Origin: a virus
IMG/VR virus record: IMGVR_UViG_3300040946_000012
Span: 1-29,414 of that record
Length of the DNA: 29,414 nucleotides
Direction: 5' to 3' (one strand)
Shown here: positions 21,028 to 27,331 of the stretch, in pieces
Position numbering within the stretch: the stretch's first letter is position 1
Layout: each line of letters begins with the position of its first letter
Made by a program: the position numbers and the translations under genes
Notes under the pieces: model-generated
Told to the model about the DNA's origin: nothing
What the model saw: only the letters and a program-made list of their open reading frames with translations
Database searches by the model: none

Positions 21028-21101
21028 GCCGGTGTCGTACAACGGAAGTACAGGTGTTTTGTACTCACCAGACGCGGGTTCAACTCCTGCCATCGGCTCC
21101 A
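21028..21101 (+). tRNA. tRNA-Thr(TGT), CCA encoded
   Basis: The acceptor gccggtg/catcggc, D stem gtac/gtac and T stem gcggg/cctgc pair. The anticodon stem ggtgt/tcacc has a U31-U39 mismatch, and loop tttgtac gives TGT. Discriminator U and CCA at 21099-21101, as in the other Thr tRNAs. Confidence 0.82.
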
Positions 21102-21103
21102 TT

Positions 21104-21180
21104 GCGGGCGTATCCCCTCATTCTTATGAAATGTTGAAAGGGTAATACGGTCCATGCGGGTTCGAGTCCCGCGGCCCGCA
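21104..21180 (+). tRNA. tRNA-Ile(TAT), rearranged D region
   Basis: The acceptor gcgggcg/ggcccgc (inner pair mismatched) and T stem gcggg/cccgc are clear. ccct (21115-21118) directly precedes the anticodon hairpin catt-cttatga-aatg (21119-21133, anticodon TAT); after five bases, aggg (21139-21142) pairs back with ccct, and a D-loop-like taatacgg follows. This is the same nested layout as the Arg(CCT) and Arg(TCT) genes. Discriminator A; no CCA. Confidence 0.7.
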
Positions 21181-21184
21181 CTAT

Positions 21185-21259
21185 GGTCCTTTAGCTGAGA
21201 CGGATTAGCGCGAGTCCGAAGAACTCGAAAGGTCGGTTCGATGCCGACAGGGACCACCA
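21185..21259 (+). tRNA. tRNA-Phe(GAA), CCA encoded
   Basis: The acceptor ggtcctt/agggacc, D stem gct/agc, anticodon stem cgagt/actcg and T stem gtcgg/ccgac pair. Loop ccgaaga gives GAA. Position 33 (21217) is C. Discriminator A and CCA at 21257-21259. Confidence 0.88.
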
Positions 21260-21260
21260 C

Positions 21261-21332
21261 GGGCGACGAAGAAGATGGTCAATCGCAGACTCTGATATGG
21301 TCTGATACAGGGTTCGATTCCCTGGTCGCCTA
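21261..21332 (+). tRNA. tRNA-Ile(GAT)
   Basis: The acceptor gggcgac/gtcgcct (G1-U72), anticodon stem agact/ggtct with loop ctgatat (GAT) and T stem caggg/ccctg pair. The D stem is weak, with only about two pairs, though the region has normal length and a GG in the loop. Discriminator A; no CCA. Confidence 0.8.
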
Positions 21333-21337
21333 CTATT

Positions 21338-21412
21338 GCTCCTATGATCGTAATGGCAACGGTTCTGCCCTTTAAGCAGGCATTCTCGGTTCGAGTCCGG
21401 GTAGGAGCACCA
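21338..21412 (+). tRNA. tRNA-Lys(TTT), CCA encoded
   Basis: The acceptor gctccta/taggagc, D stem atcg/cggt with loop taatggcaa, anticodon stem tctgc/gcagg and T stem ctcgg/ccggg pair. Loop cctttaa gives TTT. Position 33 (21370) is C. Discriminator A and CCA. Its D loop taatgg is the same motif found displaced in the three rearranged tRNAs. Confidence 0.87.
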
Positions 21413-21413
21413 A

Positions 21414-21484
21414 CCGCGTGTTGCATAACGGGAGTGCCAGTCTCTTACAAGGACTTGGTGGGGTTTCGACTACCTCCACGCGGA
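21414..21484 (+). tRNA. tRNA-Val(TAC)
   Basis: The acceptor ccgcgtg/cacgcgg, D stem gcat/gtgc, anticodon stem agtct/ggact and T stem ggggt/acctc pair. Loop cttacaa gives TAC. Discriminator A; no CCA. Its anticodon stem is identical to that of tRNA-Met(CAT) downstream. Confidence 0.88.
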
Positions 21485-21486
21485 CT

Positions 21487-21558
21487 GTGGCCGTGGTGTA
21501 ATAGCAGACACGTGTGGATGTGGCCCACAAGGAGCCGGAGCGTAACCGGCCGGTCACC
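21487..21558 (+). tRNA. tRNA-His(GTG)
   Basis: The acceptor gtggccg/cggtcac, D stem gtgt/acac, anticodon stem tgtgg/ccaca and T stem gccgg/ccggc pair. Loop atgtggc gives GTG. Discriminator C fits His, but the base before the acceptor is T, so the G(-1) normally needed for charging is not encoded. The T loop agcgtaa is atypical. Confidence 0.78.
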
Positions 21559-21560
21559 CC

Positions 21561-21630
21561 CGCGATAGGTGGAGTACTAGAAGTCTCTCATAAGGACTTT
21601 GCCCCCGTGCGACTCGGGATATCGCGACCA
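21561..21630 (+). tRNA. tRNA-Met(CAT), short D region, CCA encoded
   Basis: The acceptor cgcgata/tatcgcg and anticodon stem agtct/ggact are good, and loop ctcataa gives CAT. The D region is only 14 bases instead of about 19, without a clear stem. The T stem cccg/cggg has loop tgcgact. CCA at 21628-21630. CAT could also be a lysidine-modified Ile tRNA. Confidence 0.7.
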
Positions 21631-21631
21631 A

Positions 21632-21675
21632 GCGGTGTGGAGCCGAAGGACGTAGGTGCAAGTCCTACCACCGCC
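21632..21675 (+). ncRNA. Minihelix-like tRNA remnant (acceptor + T arm)
   Basis: A 6-bp acceptor-like stem gcggtg/caccgc and a perfect T-like arm gtagg/cctac with loop tgcaagt are joined by only 14 bases, with no D or anticodon arm. It begins one base after the CCA of tRNA-Met. It looks like a tRNA that has lost its anticodon half, or a minihelix RNA. Confidence 0.4.
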
Positions 21676-21681
21676 TCGAAT

Positions 21682-21755
21682 GCCCCTGTATCGGTCTTGT
21701 CTTCTAAGCAAGTAACCGTAATGGTATGATGCGGGTTCGAGTCCCGCCAGGGGTG
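21682..21755 (+). tRNA. tRNA-Arg(TCT), rearranged D region
   Basis: The acceptor gcccctg/caggggt and T stem gcggg/cccgc are normal. cggt (21692-21695) abuts the anticodon arm cttgt-cttctaa-gcaag (21696-21712, anticodon TCT), then ta, then accg (21715-21718) pairs back with cggt, and taatggtatgat follows. The layout equals that of Arg(CCT), with compensatory base changes in the enclosing stem. Discriminator G; no CCA. Confidence 0.75.
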
Positions 21756-21759
21756 CTAC

Positions 21760-21842
21760 GCGGATGTGGTTGGAATTGGTATACACGGTCGCCTTAAAAG
21801 CGACTGCCGTTAGGCATGTGGGTTCAAGTCCCACCATCCGCA
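21760..21842 (+). tRNA. tRNA-Leu(TAA)
   Basis: The acceptor gcggatg/catccgc, anticodon stem gtcgc/gcgac with loop cttaaaa (TAA), long variable arm gcc/ggc and T stem gtggg/cccac pair. It is a normal class II Leu tRNA, in contrast to the short-armed Leu genes at 18489 and 21985. Discriminator A; no CCA. Confidence 0.88.
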
Positions 21843-21888
21843 CGACCGGCTTTAGGGCATGTTCCCGGTTTAACAAGAACGGCCGCTT
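21843..21888 (+). ncRNA. Short structured spacer between tRNAs
   Basis: 46 bases that fill the gap between tRNA-Leu(TAA) and tRNA-Thr(CGT). cggc/gccg can close the element, with either ggg/ccc or gttc/gaac hairpins inside. No CCA or T-loop motif. It may be a tRNA remnant or processing spacer. Confidence 0.25.
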
Positions 21889-21960
21889 GCCAGCGAGTTC
21901 CTACGGATGGAAGCGAAGCTCGTACCTTCGTTGTTGCGTGTTCGACTCACGTCGTTGGCT
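21889..21960 (+). tRNA. tRNA-Thr(CGT)
   Basis: The acceptor gccagcg/cgttggc, D stem ttcc/ggaa, anticodon stem cgaag/cttcg and T stem gcgtg/cacgt pair. Loop ctcgtac gives CGT. Discriminator U matches the other two Thr tRNAs; no CCA. Confidence 0.86.
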
Positions 21961-21984
21961 CTGGACTACGATGTCATAACGCTA

Positions 21985-22058
21985 CCTGGTGTAGCCCAAC
22001 CGGCAGAGGCGGTGGCTTCAAGGACCACGCGTTGAGGGTTCGAATCCCTCCACCAGGA
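21985..22058 (+). tRNA. tRNA-Leu(CAA), short variable arm
   Basis: The acceptor cctggtg/caccagg, D stem gccc/aggc and T stem gaggg/ccctc pair. The anticodon stem gtggc/accac has a C31-A39 mismatch, and loop ttcaagg gives CAA. The variable region is about 5 bases, unlike class II Leu. Discriminator A. It is the last tRNA of the array. Confidence 0.8.
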
Positions 22059-22076
22059 CGAAAAGAGGACTGGAGC

Positions 22077-22586
22077 ATGCCACCTGGTAGACAGGTCAGA
22101 TCGTTACTACTCAACGCCAGCGGAGAACCGTTGCATGTTTGTGATGCGCGGCGTGCGTTGCTGCTGGTGTTAGATCAGACAGCGGATGTCGTGCTCGACA
22201 GCGATACCGTTGTGCACAGTCAATATGTGAACTTCACGTTGCCCAGCGTCGTGCGTCTTAGGCGGTTCGTGAATGTACCCCGCGGTCGTAGCATTCCGCT
22301 CACGACACGCACTGTCATTGCTCGTGACGGCGGTGTCTGTGCCTACTGCAATGACCCGGCAGACACAATGGATCACATAGTGCCGCGTGCCCAAGGTGGA
22401 CCCCACACGTGGGAGAACTGCGTGGCCGCGTGTCGTCGTTGCAACCACCGCAAGGGATCAAAGACACCAGAGCAGGCCAAGATGCCGCTCCTGCACAAGC
22501 CCACGCGCCCGCGCGGCGCGCACGCGAGACTTTTGTTGTATGCCGTATCGCCCGAGTGGACTCCCTTCTTGCTGCAAGAGGTTTAA
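22077..22586 (+). CDS. HNH endonuclease
   Basis: 169 residues from the ATG at 22077, 18 bases after the last tRNA. Its C-terminal half holds CAYCNDPADTMDHIVPRAQG, then ENCVAACRRCNHRKG, the full HNH/McrA-type core with two zinc CxxC pairs and the DH-N-H catalytic residues. The N-terminal region (RSLLLNASGEPLHVCDARRA) is typical of HNH proteins common in actinobacteria and their phages. It may be a homing or packaging-associated nuclease; HNH proteins often assist terminase, but the terminase here is 15 kb upstream. With the HNH at 18734, it lies at the far side of the tRNA array. Confidence 0.85.
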   Translation: MPPGRQVRSLLLNASGEPLHVCDARRALLLVLDQTADVVLDSDTVVHSQYVNFTLPSVVRLRRFVNVPRGRSIPLTTRTVIARDGGVCAYCNDPADTMDHIVPRAQGGPHTWENCVAACRRCNHRKGSKTPEQAKMPLLHKPTRPRGAHARLLLYAVSPEWTPFLLQEV

Positions 22587-22597
22587 GAGCCACTTAG

Positions 22598-22626
22598 CTT
22601 ACCCATAGGGTAAGTTTCCGTACCCT
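22598..22626 (+). promoter_or_regulatory. Mutually exclusive hairpins upstream of the portal gene
   Basis: cttaccc/gggtaag (22598-22604 with 22608-22614, loop ata) overlaps a second possible hairpin agggta/taccct (22607-22612 with 22621-22626). Both share the gggta strand, so only one can form at a time. The first is followed by TTTCC, a weak terminator-like tail; the second ends just before AAGGAGGGG, the portal ribosome-binding site. It could be an attenuator or translation switch separating the tRNA array from head genes. Confidence 0.4.
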
Positions 22627-22643
22627 TTAAGGAGGGGACAACT

Positions 22644-25600
22644 TTGGCCATCCCCATCCTGTCGCGCCGTACAGAACGCAAACAGGCTGCACTCAGTGCA
22701 GCGGTTGAGGCGGGCGTCGAGAAGGCGATGAGTCGCGATATTGTCGCGGCCGCTGCCAACTCGCAGGGCCGCGCTGTTAGCGGTGCTACGTACATTCCCA
22801 ACCCGTCGTCACCGTTTGCACAGACGGCAGGACAAGTGCCGGGATATGTGCCGTTGCCTCGTCCTCTGGGTGATTTCAACTCTGGCTTTGGTCCGGGCGT
22901 ACCACTCTTCCCTGACGCGATAGATGCACTTGGTCCCGCTGGGCGCGCTATGCCGCGTCGAGCACAGTACCTAGTTGCAGCTAACTTGCAGCTCATGGAC
23001 CGTGCGTTGCCGTGGACCGCGCTGAAGTGGATCGCAGAAGAATGCGACGTGGTAAATCGGTGCATCCAACTCGTACAAGACGGCATCTGTGGTCGCAATT
23101 GGTCGTGGGGATACAGCGACTCGCTCGTTGAACAGATAATGAACGAATCGGGCGAGCAAAATCACGCGCGCGCTATGGCCCTCGCTGCCGACAAATACGG
23201 CACTGAGCTTGATCGCGTTAAGTCGTTCTTTGAGCGCCCCGACCAGCGCAGCAAGCACTCGTTCTCACAGTGGCTCGCGGAGATCATTTGGCAGTCCTTG
23301 GTCTACGACGGTATATGTGTGTACCCGCAGCGAACACTTGGCGGCGATCTTTTCGCGTTAGCACCGATTGACACGAGCACGATCAAGATATTACTTGACA
23401 ACCAAGGCTTTCCTCCTGAGCCTCCTGCCCCTGCGTTTCAGCAGATATTGTACGGCTTTCCGCGTGGAGAATTCCAGGCTGGCGATGGTCCCGTAGAGGG
23501 TGAGTTCGCCAGCGACCAGTTGGCTTATTACAAACGTCGTCCGCGTCCCGAATCTGTCTATGGCTATCCTCCGACCGAAGAAGTCATGACAGTCGCTACG
23601 ACGTATCTGCAGCGTCAGGCGTGGATGAGGTCTGAATACGTTTACGGAATGTCGCCCAGGACGTACTACAAGATGGACAAGGACAACCCGACTGGTTGGA
23701 CACCCGAGCAGCAGTTTGGTTACGAAGACACGATGAATAACCGCCTGAGCGGTCAGATCAATCGTCGTCAGCAAGCATTCTTGTTGCCTCCGGGTATAGA
23801 GCCAATGTGGCCACCGCAGATTGATGAGCATTACAAGTCAGATTATGACAATTTTCTCATCATCCAGATGGGGTCCAAGTTCGGCGTCCCTGCGACACAG
23901 TTAGGCGTACAAGCAAAGGCCGGACTATCTGGCGGTCGCCAGATGGAAGGCGAAGAGGACCAGACCGAGCACTTTGTCACCGAGGCGTTCGTCAACTTCC
24001 TGATCGACGTACAGAATGACCTCGCCCGCCGTTACCTTGGCATCGGTCGCGAGATTACTGCGACGTGTCAAGACACCGGCGGTTCAGAACAGGACATTCT
24101 GCAACAGGCCAACGCAGACACACAGACCGTCAACAACGGTCGCATCACGCTGAACGACTGGCGAGCCAAGAATGGTTTGCCCCTGTATTCGATGCCTGAA
24201 GCCGACGAACCATTCATTGCCGGAGCACAAGGCCCAGTATTCCTCAAGGGCACCCTAGCCGTTCAAGACGCCAACACCGAAGCCACCCTGAACCCTCCCG
24301 AGCCACCGAAGCAAGTATTTGTCGGTCCCGACGGCAAGCCCCTACCGACCGCACCTGACGGTTCCCCAGTTCCACCACCTGCCGCAAACAATGGAGGCAC
24401 AGACGCTAATGCCAACGGAAGTACACCTGACGATAACGGCGGACGCAAGCCAACTGGTAGCGCAGCTGGAGGAACTTCGACAGACTCTGACGGAAATACT
24501 GAGCTTACAGGATCAAGTCCAAGCAAGGGATCTGCCAGCGATTCCAAGAGCGAATCCGACACGGACGCAGAGAAGGAACTCAAGTCATTCGTCAAGTTCG
24601 CCAAGGCACGCATCGACCGCGGAAGCTGGCGCGACTTTTCGTTCTCCGCAGTGGCCAGCGTACAGGGCAGACATCTAAACGACCTCGGACGTGCTGGTGA
24701 TCTCGATGCTATCAAGTCCGTCGTCAACGCCCAACCCGACGCTGCTGGCATAATCGTCCTCGCCGCCGATACCGGCCGTGTTCTCATGGTGCAGCGCGTG
24801 AACGACGACCATCTAGCACCGGGCACATGGGAATGGCCCGGCGGCCAGTGTCACAAAGGCGAGGACGCGTTCTCTGGTGCTACCAGGGAATGGCAAGCCG
24901 AAGTTGGCCTGCCACTTCCTCAAGGTGACATCACCGGCTCATGGCTCACACCTGACGGTACGTACCAAGCGTTCGTTCTGCAAATCAAGCACGAGTCTGA
25001 CATTGACCTCGATGACGTGACAGATCGCGACACTAGCGAGATTGCTGCTGCTGCATGGTGGGAGCCTAGTGACATTGTTGGGAATAGTGCGGTGCGTGTT
25101 GAAGTACAAAGTACAGATTGGAGCCTGCTCGGCGCGGTAAAGAGTGTACAGGCGTACGACCTGAATCCACGTTCTGGCATGATATCTCTTGACGTGCCTG
25201 ACGGTGTGATTACTCCGCTATCTGGTGGAATCACAGATTTTCACCTGACGGTCGTTTATCTCGGTCCAGACGTTGACGATAAGTCATTTGCTGAAGCATG
25301 CGATGCAGCCCGTAAGGCAGCGAAGGACGCGCCCGGACCTTTGACTGGTACCATCAGCGGCATTGCGTCGTTTGCTCCATCGGCAAGTAGCGACGGACTG
25401 AAACCAGTGTATGTTGTGCCCAACATTGCTGGCATTACTGACTTGCGCGAAGCACTGGAAGACCTGAGTGCTAGTGAACATGACTTCATGCCCCACATCA
25501 CGCTTGCTTATCTAGACCCTGATGATCCGCTACCTAAGCCACTACCACTGACACCGCTGACGTTTGATTACCTGTCGGTACATCGTGGCGATGAAGTAGT

Positions 25601-26462
25601 GCGATTTGCTTTGGGTGGCGACAAAGCTAACAAGGCGGTCAAAGCAGACCCAAAAGGCAACGCCCAGGCGACTGGGCTAACTACCCGTAACATCGACGCC
25701 CTCAGAGACGCCATCGTAGCCCACTACGCCCCGTTACTCACGGCAGCACTGAAGCACAGCACCAAGGGGTTGCACCAGGCGATAGATGAGGCACAGCGTA
25801 AGACTGCTGCGAAGGCAGTCGCTGATGCTGGTGGTGGTGCAGACGACCAGGGCATTGCCCAATCTGCTGCTGCAATGAACGTCACCGTAGCACAGTCATC
25901 AGCCGCGCAAATCCTGCGTGATCTTATTGCCGAGAGTTATGCCGTAGGCTCGCATGCCGCGGCACAACAGATATCACCCGACGCACAGATGGCTATTGGT
26001 ACTGCGCTATCGTGGGATGACTGGGTACCCGGCAGTATCCAAGCCGCTGACCTCGTTGCCAACGGTGGACTGCAGCAACTACTTGAGCGGGCTGGCATCA
26101 CTATCAAGTCTGCGATTGACAACGGGATTGATCGCGTTGGCAATGTGCTCGCGGATGGCTTGGCACGTGGCGACACCATTGAAACGATAACTGGCGCGCT
26201 GCAAGATGCTGTGTCTGCCAATGCGCAAATGATCGCGGTGACAGAAACTTGCCGTGCTTTCGCTACTGCCGACCAAGACACATATGCTGCCAATGGTATC
26301 GAGCAGTGGCGCTGGATACCGTCCGACGGATCATGCGATGTCTGCCTAGAGTACGCCGATGAAAGTGCTGACACGCCTTACGACGTTGGTGATGGTCCAG
26401 ACCAGCCAGCACACCCCAACTGTTCTTGCACCAGTGTCGGCGTCACGGGATACGAGAGTTAA
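22644..26462 (+). CDS. Portal - NUDIX - 2H phosphoesterase - MuF fusion protein
   Basis: 1272 residues from a TTG at 22644, with AAGGAGGGG about 7 bases upstream. Residues about 60-520 are a phage portal: WTALKWIAEECDVVNRCIQL, later PPGIEPMWPP and KFGVPATQLGV. A Pro/Ser/Asn-rich linker spans about 550-660. A NUDIX domain follows at about 690-810 with the box from G734 (GQCHKGE, then REWQAEVGL); one Glu of the usual REUXEE is Ala. Residues about 855-985 contain two intact HxT motifs, HLTVVYLG at 867 and HITLAYL at 951, the signature of 2H phosphoesterases. The C-terminus is MuF-like, with CDVC at 1231-1234 and AHPNCSC near the end. Portal and MuF proteins sit at the DNA-entry vertex and MuF parts can be injected, so the enzymes may enter the host. 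Confidence 0.85.
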   Translation: MAIPILSRRTERKQAALSAAVEAGVEKAMSRDIVAAAANSQGRAVSGATYIPNPSSPFAQTAGQVPGYVPLPRPLGDFNSGFGPGVPLFPDAIDALGPAGRAMPRRAQYLVAANLQLMDRALPWTALKWIAEECDVVNRCIQLVQDGICGRNWSWGYSDSLVEQIMNESGEQNHARAMALAADKYGTELDRVKSFFERPDQRSKHSFSQWLAEIIWQSLVYDGICVYPQRTLGGDLFALAPIDTSTIKILLDNQGFPPEPPAPAFQQILYGFPRGEFQAGDGPVEGEFASDQLAYYKRRPRPESVYGYPPTEEVMTVATTYLQRQAWMRSEYVYGMSPRTYYKMDKDNPTGWTPEQQFGYEDTMNNRLSGQINRRQQAFLLPPGIEPMWPPQIDEHYKSDYDNFLIIQMGSKFGVPATQLGVQAKAGLSGGRQMEGEEDQTEHFVTEAFVNFLIDVQNDLARRYLGIGREITATCQDTGGSEQDILQQANADTQTVNNGRITLNDWRAKNGLPLYSMPEADEPFIAGAQGPVFLKGTLAVQDANTEATLNPPEPPKQVFVGPDGKPLPTAPDGSPVPPPAANNGGTDANANGSTPDDNGGRKPTGSAAGGTSTDSDGNTELTGSSPSKGSASDSKSESDTDAEKELKSFVKFAKARIDRGSWRDFSFSAVASVQGRHLNDLGRAGDLDAIKSVVNAQPDAAGIIVLAADTGRVLMVQRVNDDHLAPGTWEWPGGQCHKGEDAFSGATREWQAEVGLPLPQGDITGSWLTPDGTYQAFVLQIKHESDIDLDDVTDRDTSEIAAAAWWEPSDIVGNSAVRVEVQSTDWSLLGAVKSVQAYDLNPRSGMISLDVPDGVITPLSGGITDFHLTVVYLGPDVDDKSFAEACDAARKAAKDAPGPLTGTISGIASFAPSASSDGLKPVYVVPNIAGITDLREALEDLSASEHDFMPHITLAYLDPDDPLPKPLPLTPLTFDYLSVHRGDEVVRFALGGDKANKAVKADPKGNAQATGLTTRNIDALRDAIVAHYAPLLTAALKHSTKGLHQAIDEAQRKTAAKAVADAGGGADDQGIAQSAAAMNVTVAQSSAAQILRDLIAESYAVGSHAAAQQISPDAQMAIGTALSWDDWVPGSIQAADLVANGGLQQLLERAGITIKSAIDNGIDRVGNVLADGLARGDTIETITGALQDAVSANAQMIAVTETCRAFATADQDTYAANGIEQWRWIPSDGSCDVCLEYADESADTPYDVGDGPDQPAHPNCSCTSVGVTGYES

Positions 26463-26464
26463 TC

Positions 26465-26920
26465 ATGGCTGGCGGATTCAAGATTGACGCCAAGGGATTC
26501 AACAACTCCATGGACGCGCTAATCAAGCGTATCAACGATGCCACGAGGAAAGCCGTTGGTACCGGTGCAATCCTGATTCAAGCGAATGCGCGACAGAACT
26601 TTGAGGGCAGTCACCCACGCGGCAAGCCGCACGTCGGTGGCAACAAGCCTAACGTGCAGATACCTGGCGGCAAGTTGCGAGAATCCATCAGTCTGATTCC
26701 TGAGTCGCCCGTCATGCTCGGACCGGGTAAGTACACCATTTCTGTTGCACCAACGGTCATCTACGGTCGTCGCGTTGAACTTGGATTCCACGGTGCAGAC
26801 AGTCGAGGCCGTGTCTATGATCAGCAAGGCTACCCGTACCTGCAGCCAGGCGTCGACAAGGCGCTACCTGTCATACCTCGCATCTTTCGTGACGCGTGGG
26901 GTGCTGCGTTAGGAATCTAA
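26465..26920 (+). CDS. HK97 gp10-like neck/tail completion protein
   Basis: 151 residues from the ATG at 26465, two bases after the portal stop. The N-terminal helix (AGGFKIDAKGFNNSMDALIKRI, then VGTGAILIQANARQNF) and the following VIYGRRVELGFHG segment resemble the HK97 gp10 family of neck/tail completion proteins, which connect head and tail. PYLQPGVDKA near the end is typical of the family. It is placed beside portal and protease genes, fitting the head-to-tail module. Some gp10 members are also called minor tail proteins. Confidence 0.65.
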   Translation: MAGGFKIDAKGFNNSMDALIKRINDATRKAVGTGAILIQANARQNFEGSHPRGKPHVGGNKPNVQIPGGKLRESISLIPESPVMLGPGKYTISVAPTVIYGRRVELGFHGADSRGRVYDQQGYPYLQPGVDKALPVIPRIFRDAWGAALGI

Positions 26921-26932
26921 GGTTTACAGAAA

Positions 26933-27331
26933 GTGTCGCCCATGCTGAATCCTAAGCAGCTCAGTTTTCTTATTGACATCGACGGCTCCATCTCCAGCGA
27001 TCCGCCAGCATTCTGTGACCTGATGTGCGCGCTCAAAGCCGATGGCAACCGCGTCTACGTCGTAAGCGGTAGCAGTCCAGATTCGCCAAGCGGTCCCACG
27101 TGGGCAGACAAGGCAGCGTATCTCAACAAGGTCGGCGTGACGCAGTGCTGGGACCAGTTGGTTGTTGTGTCCGGCGATATTCCAGCACAGAAGGCGCTGT
27201 GGTGCCAGCAACACGGGATCGACGTGGCGATAGATAACGACAAGAACAACGCGCAGGCCATGATTCAGGCAGGCGTGGCACTCGTCCTGGTTCCGTGGGC
27301 GACTCGCACCCCTCAGAAGGGACAGAAATGA
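26933..27331 (+). CDS. HAD-like phosphatase
   Basis: 132 residues from a GTG at 26933 (an ATG at 26942 is an alternative; neither has a strong ribosome-binding site). D15 and D17 in SFLIDIDGSI form the HAD motif I DxD, VYVVSGSSPDS supplies motif II, and VAIDNDKNNAQ is the acidic motif IV region. HAD enzymes of this small size dephosphorylate nucleotides or sugars. It overlaps the XkdF-like gene by 4 bases and lies within the head module, an odd position for a metabolic enzyme. Substrate unknown. Confidence 0.65.
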   Translation: MSPMLNPKQLSFLIDIDGSISSDPPAFCDLMCALKADGNRVYVVSGSSPDSPSGPTWADKAAYLNKVGVTQCWDQLVVVSGDIPAQKALWCQQHGIDVAIDNDKNNAQAMIQAGVALVLVPWATRTPQKGQK

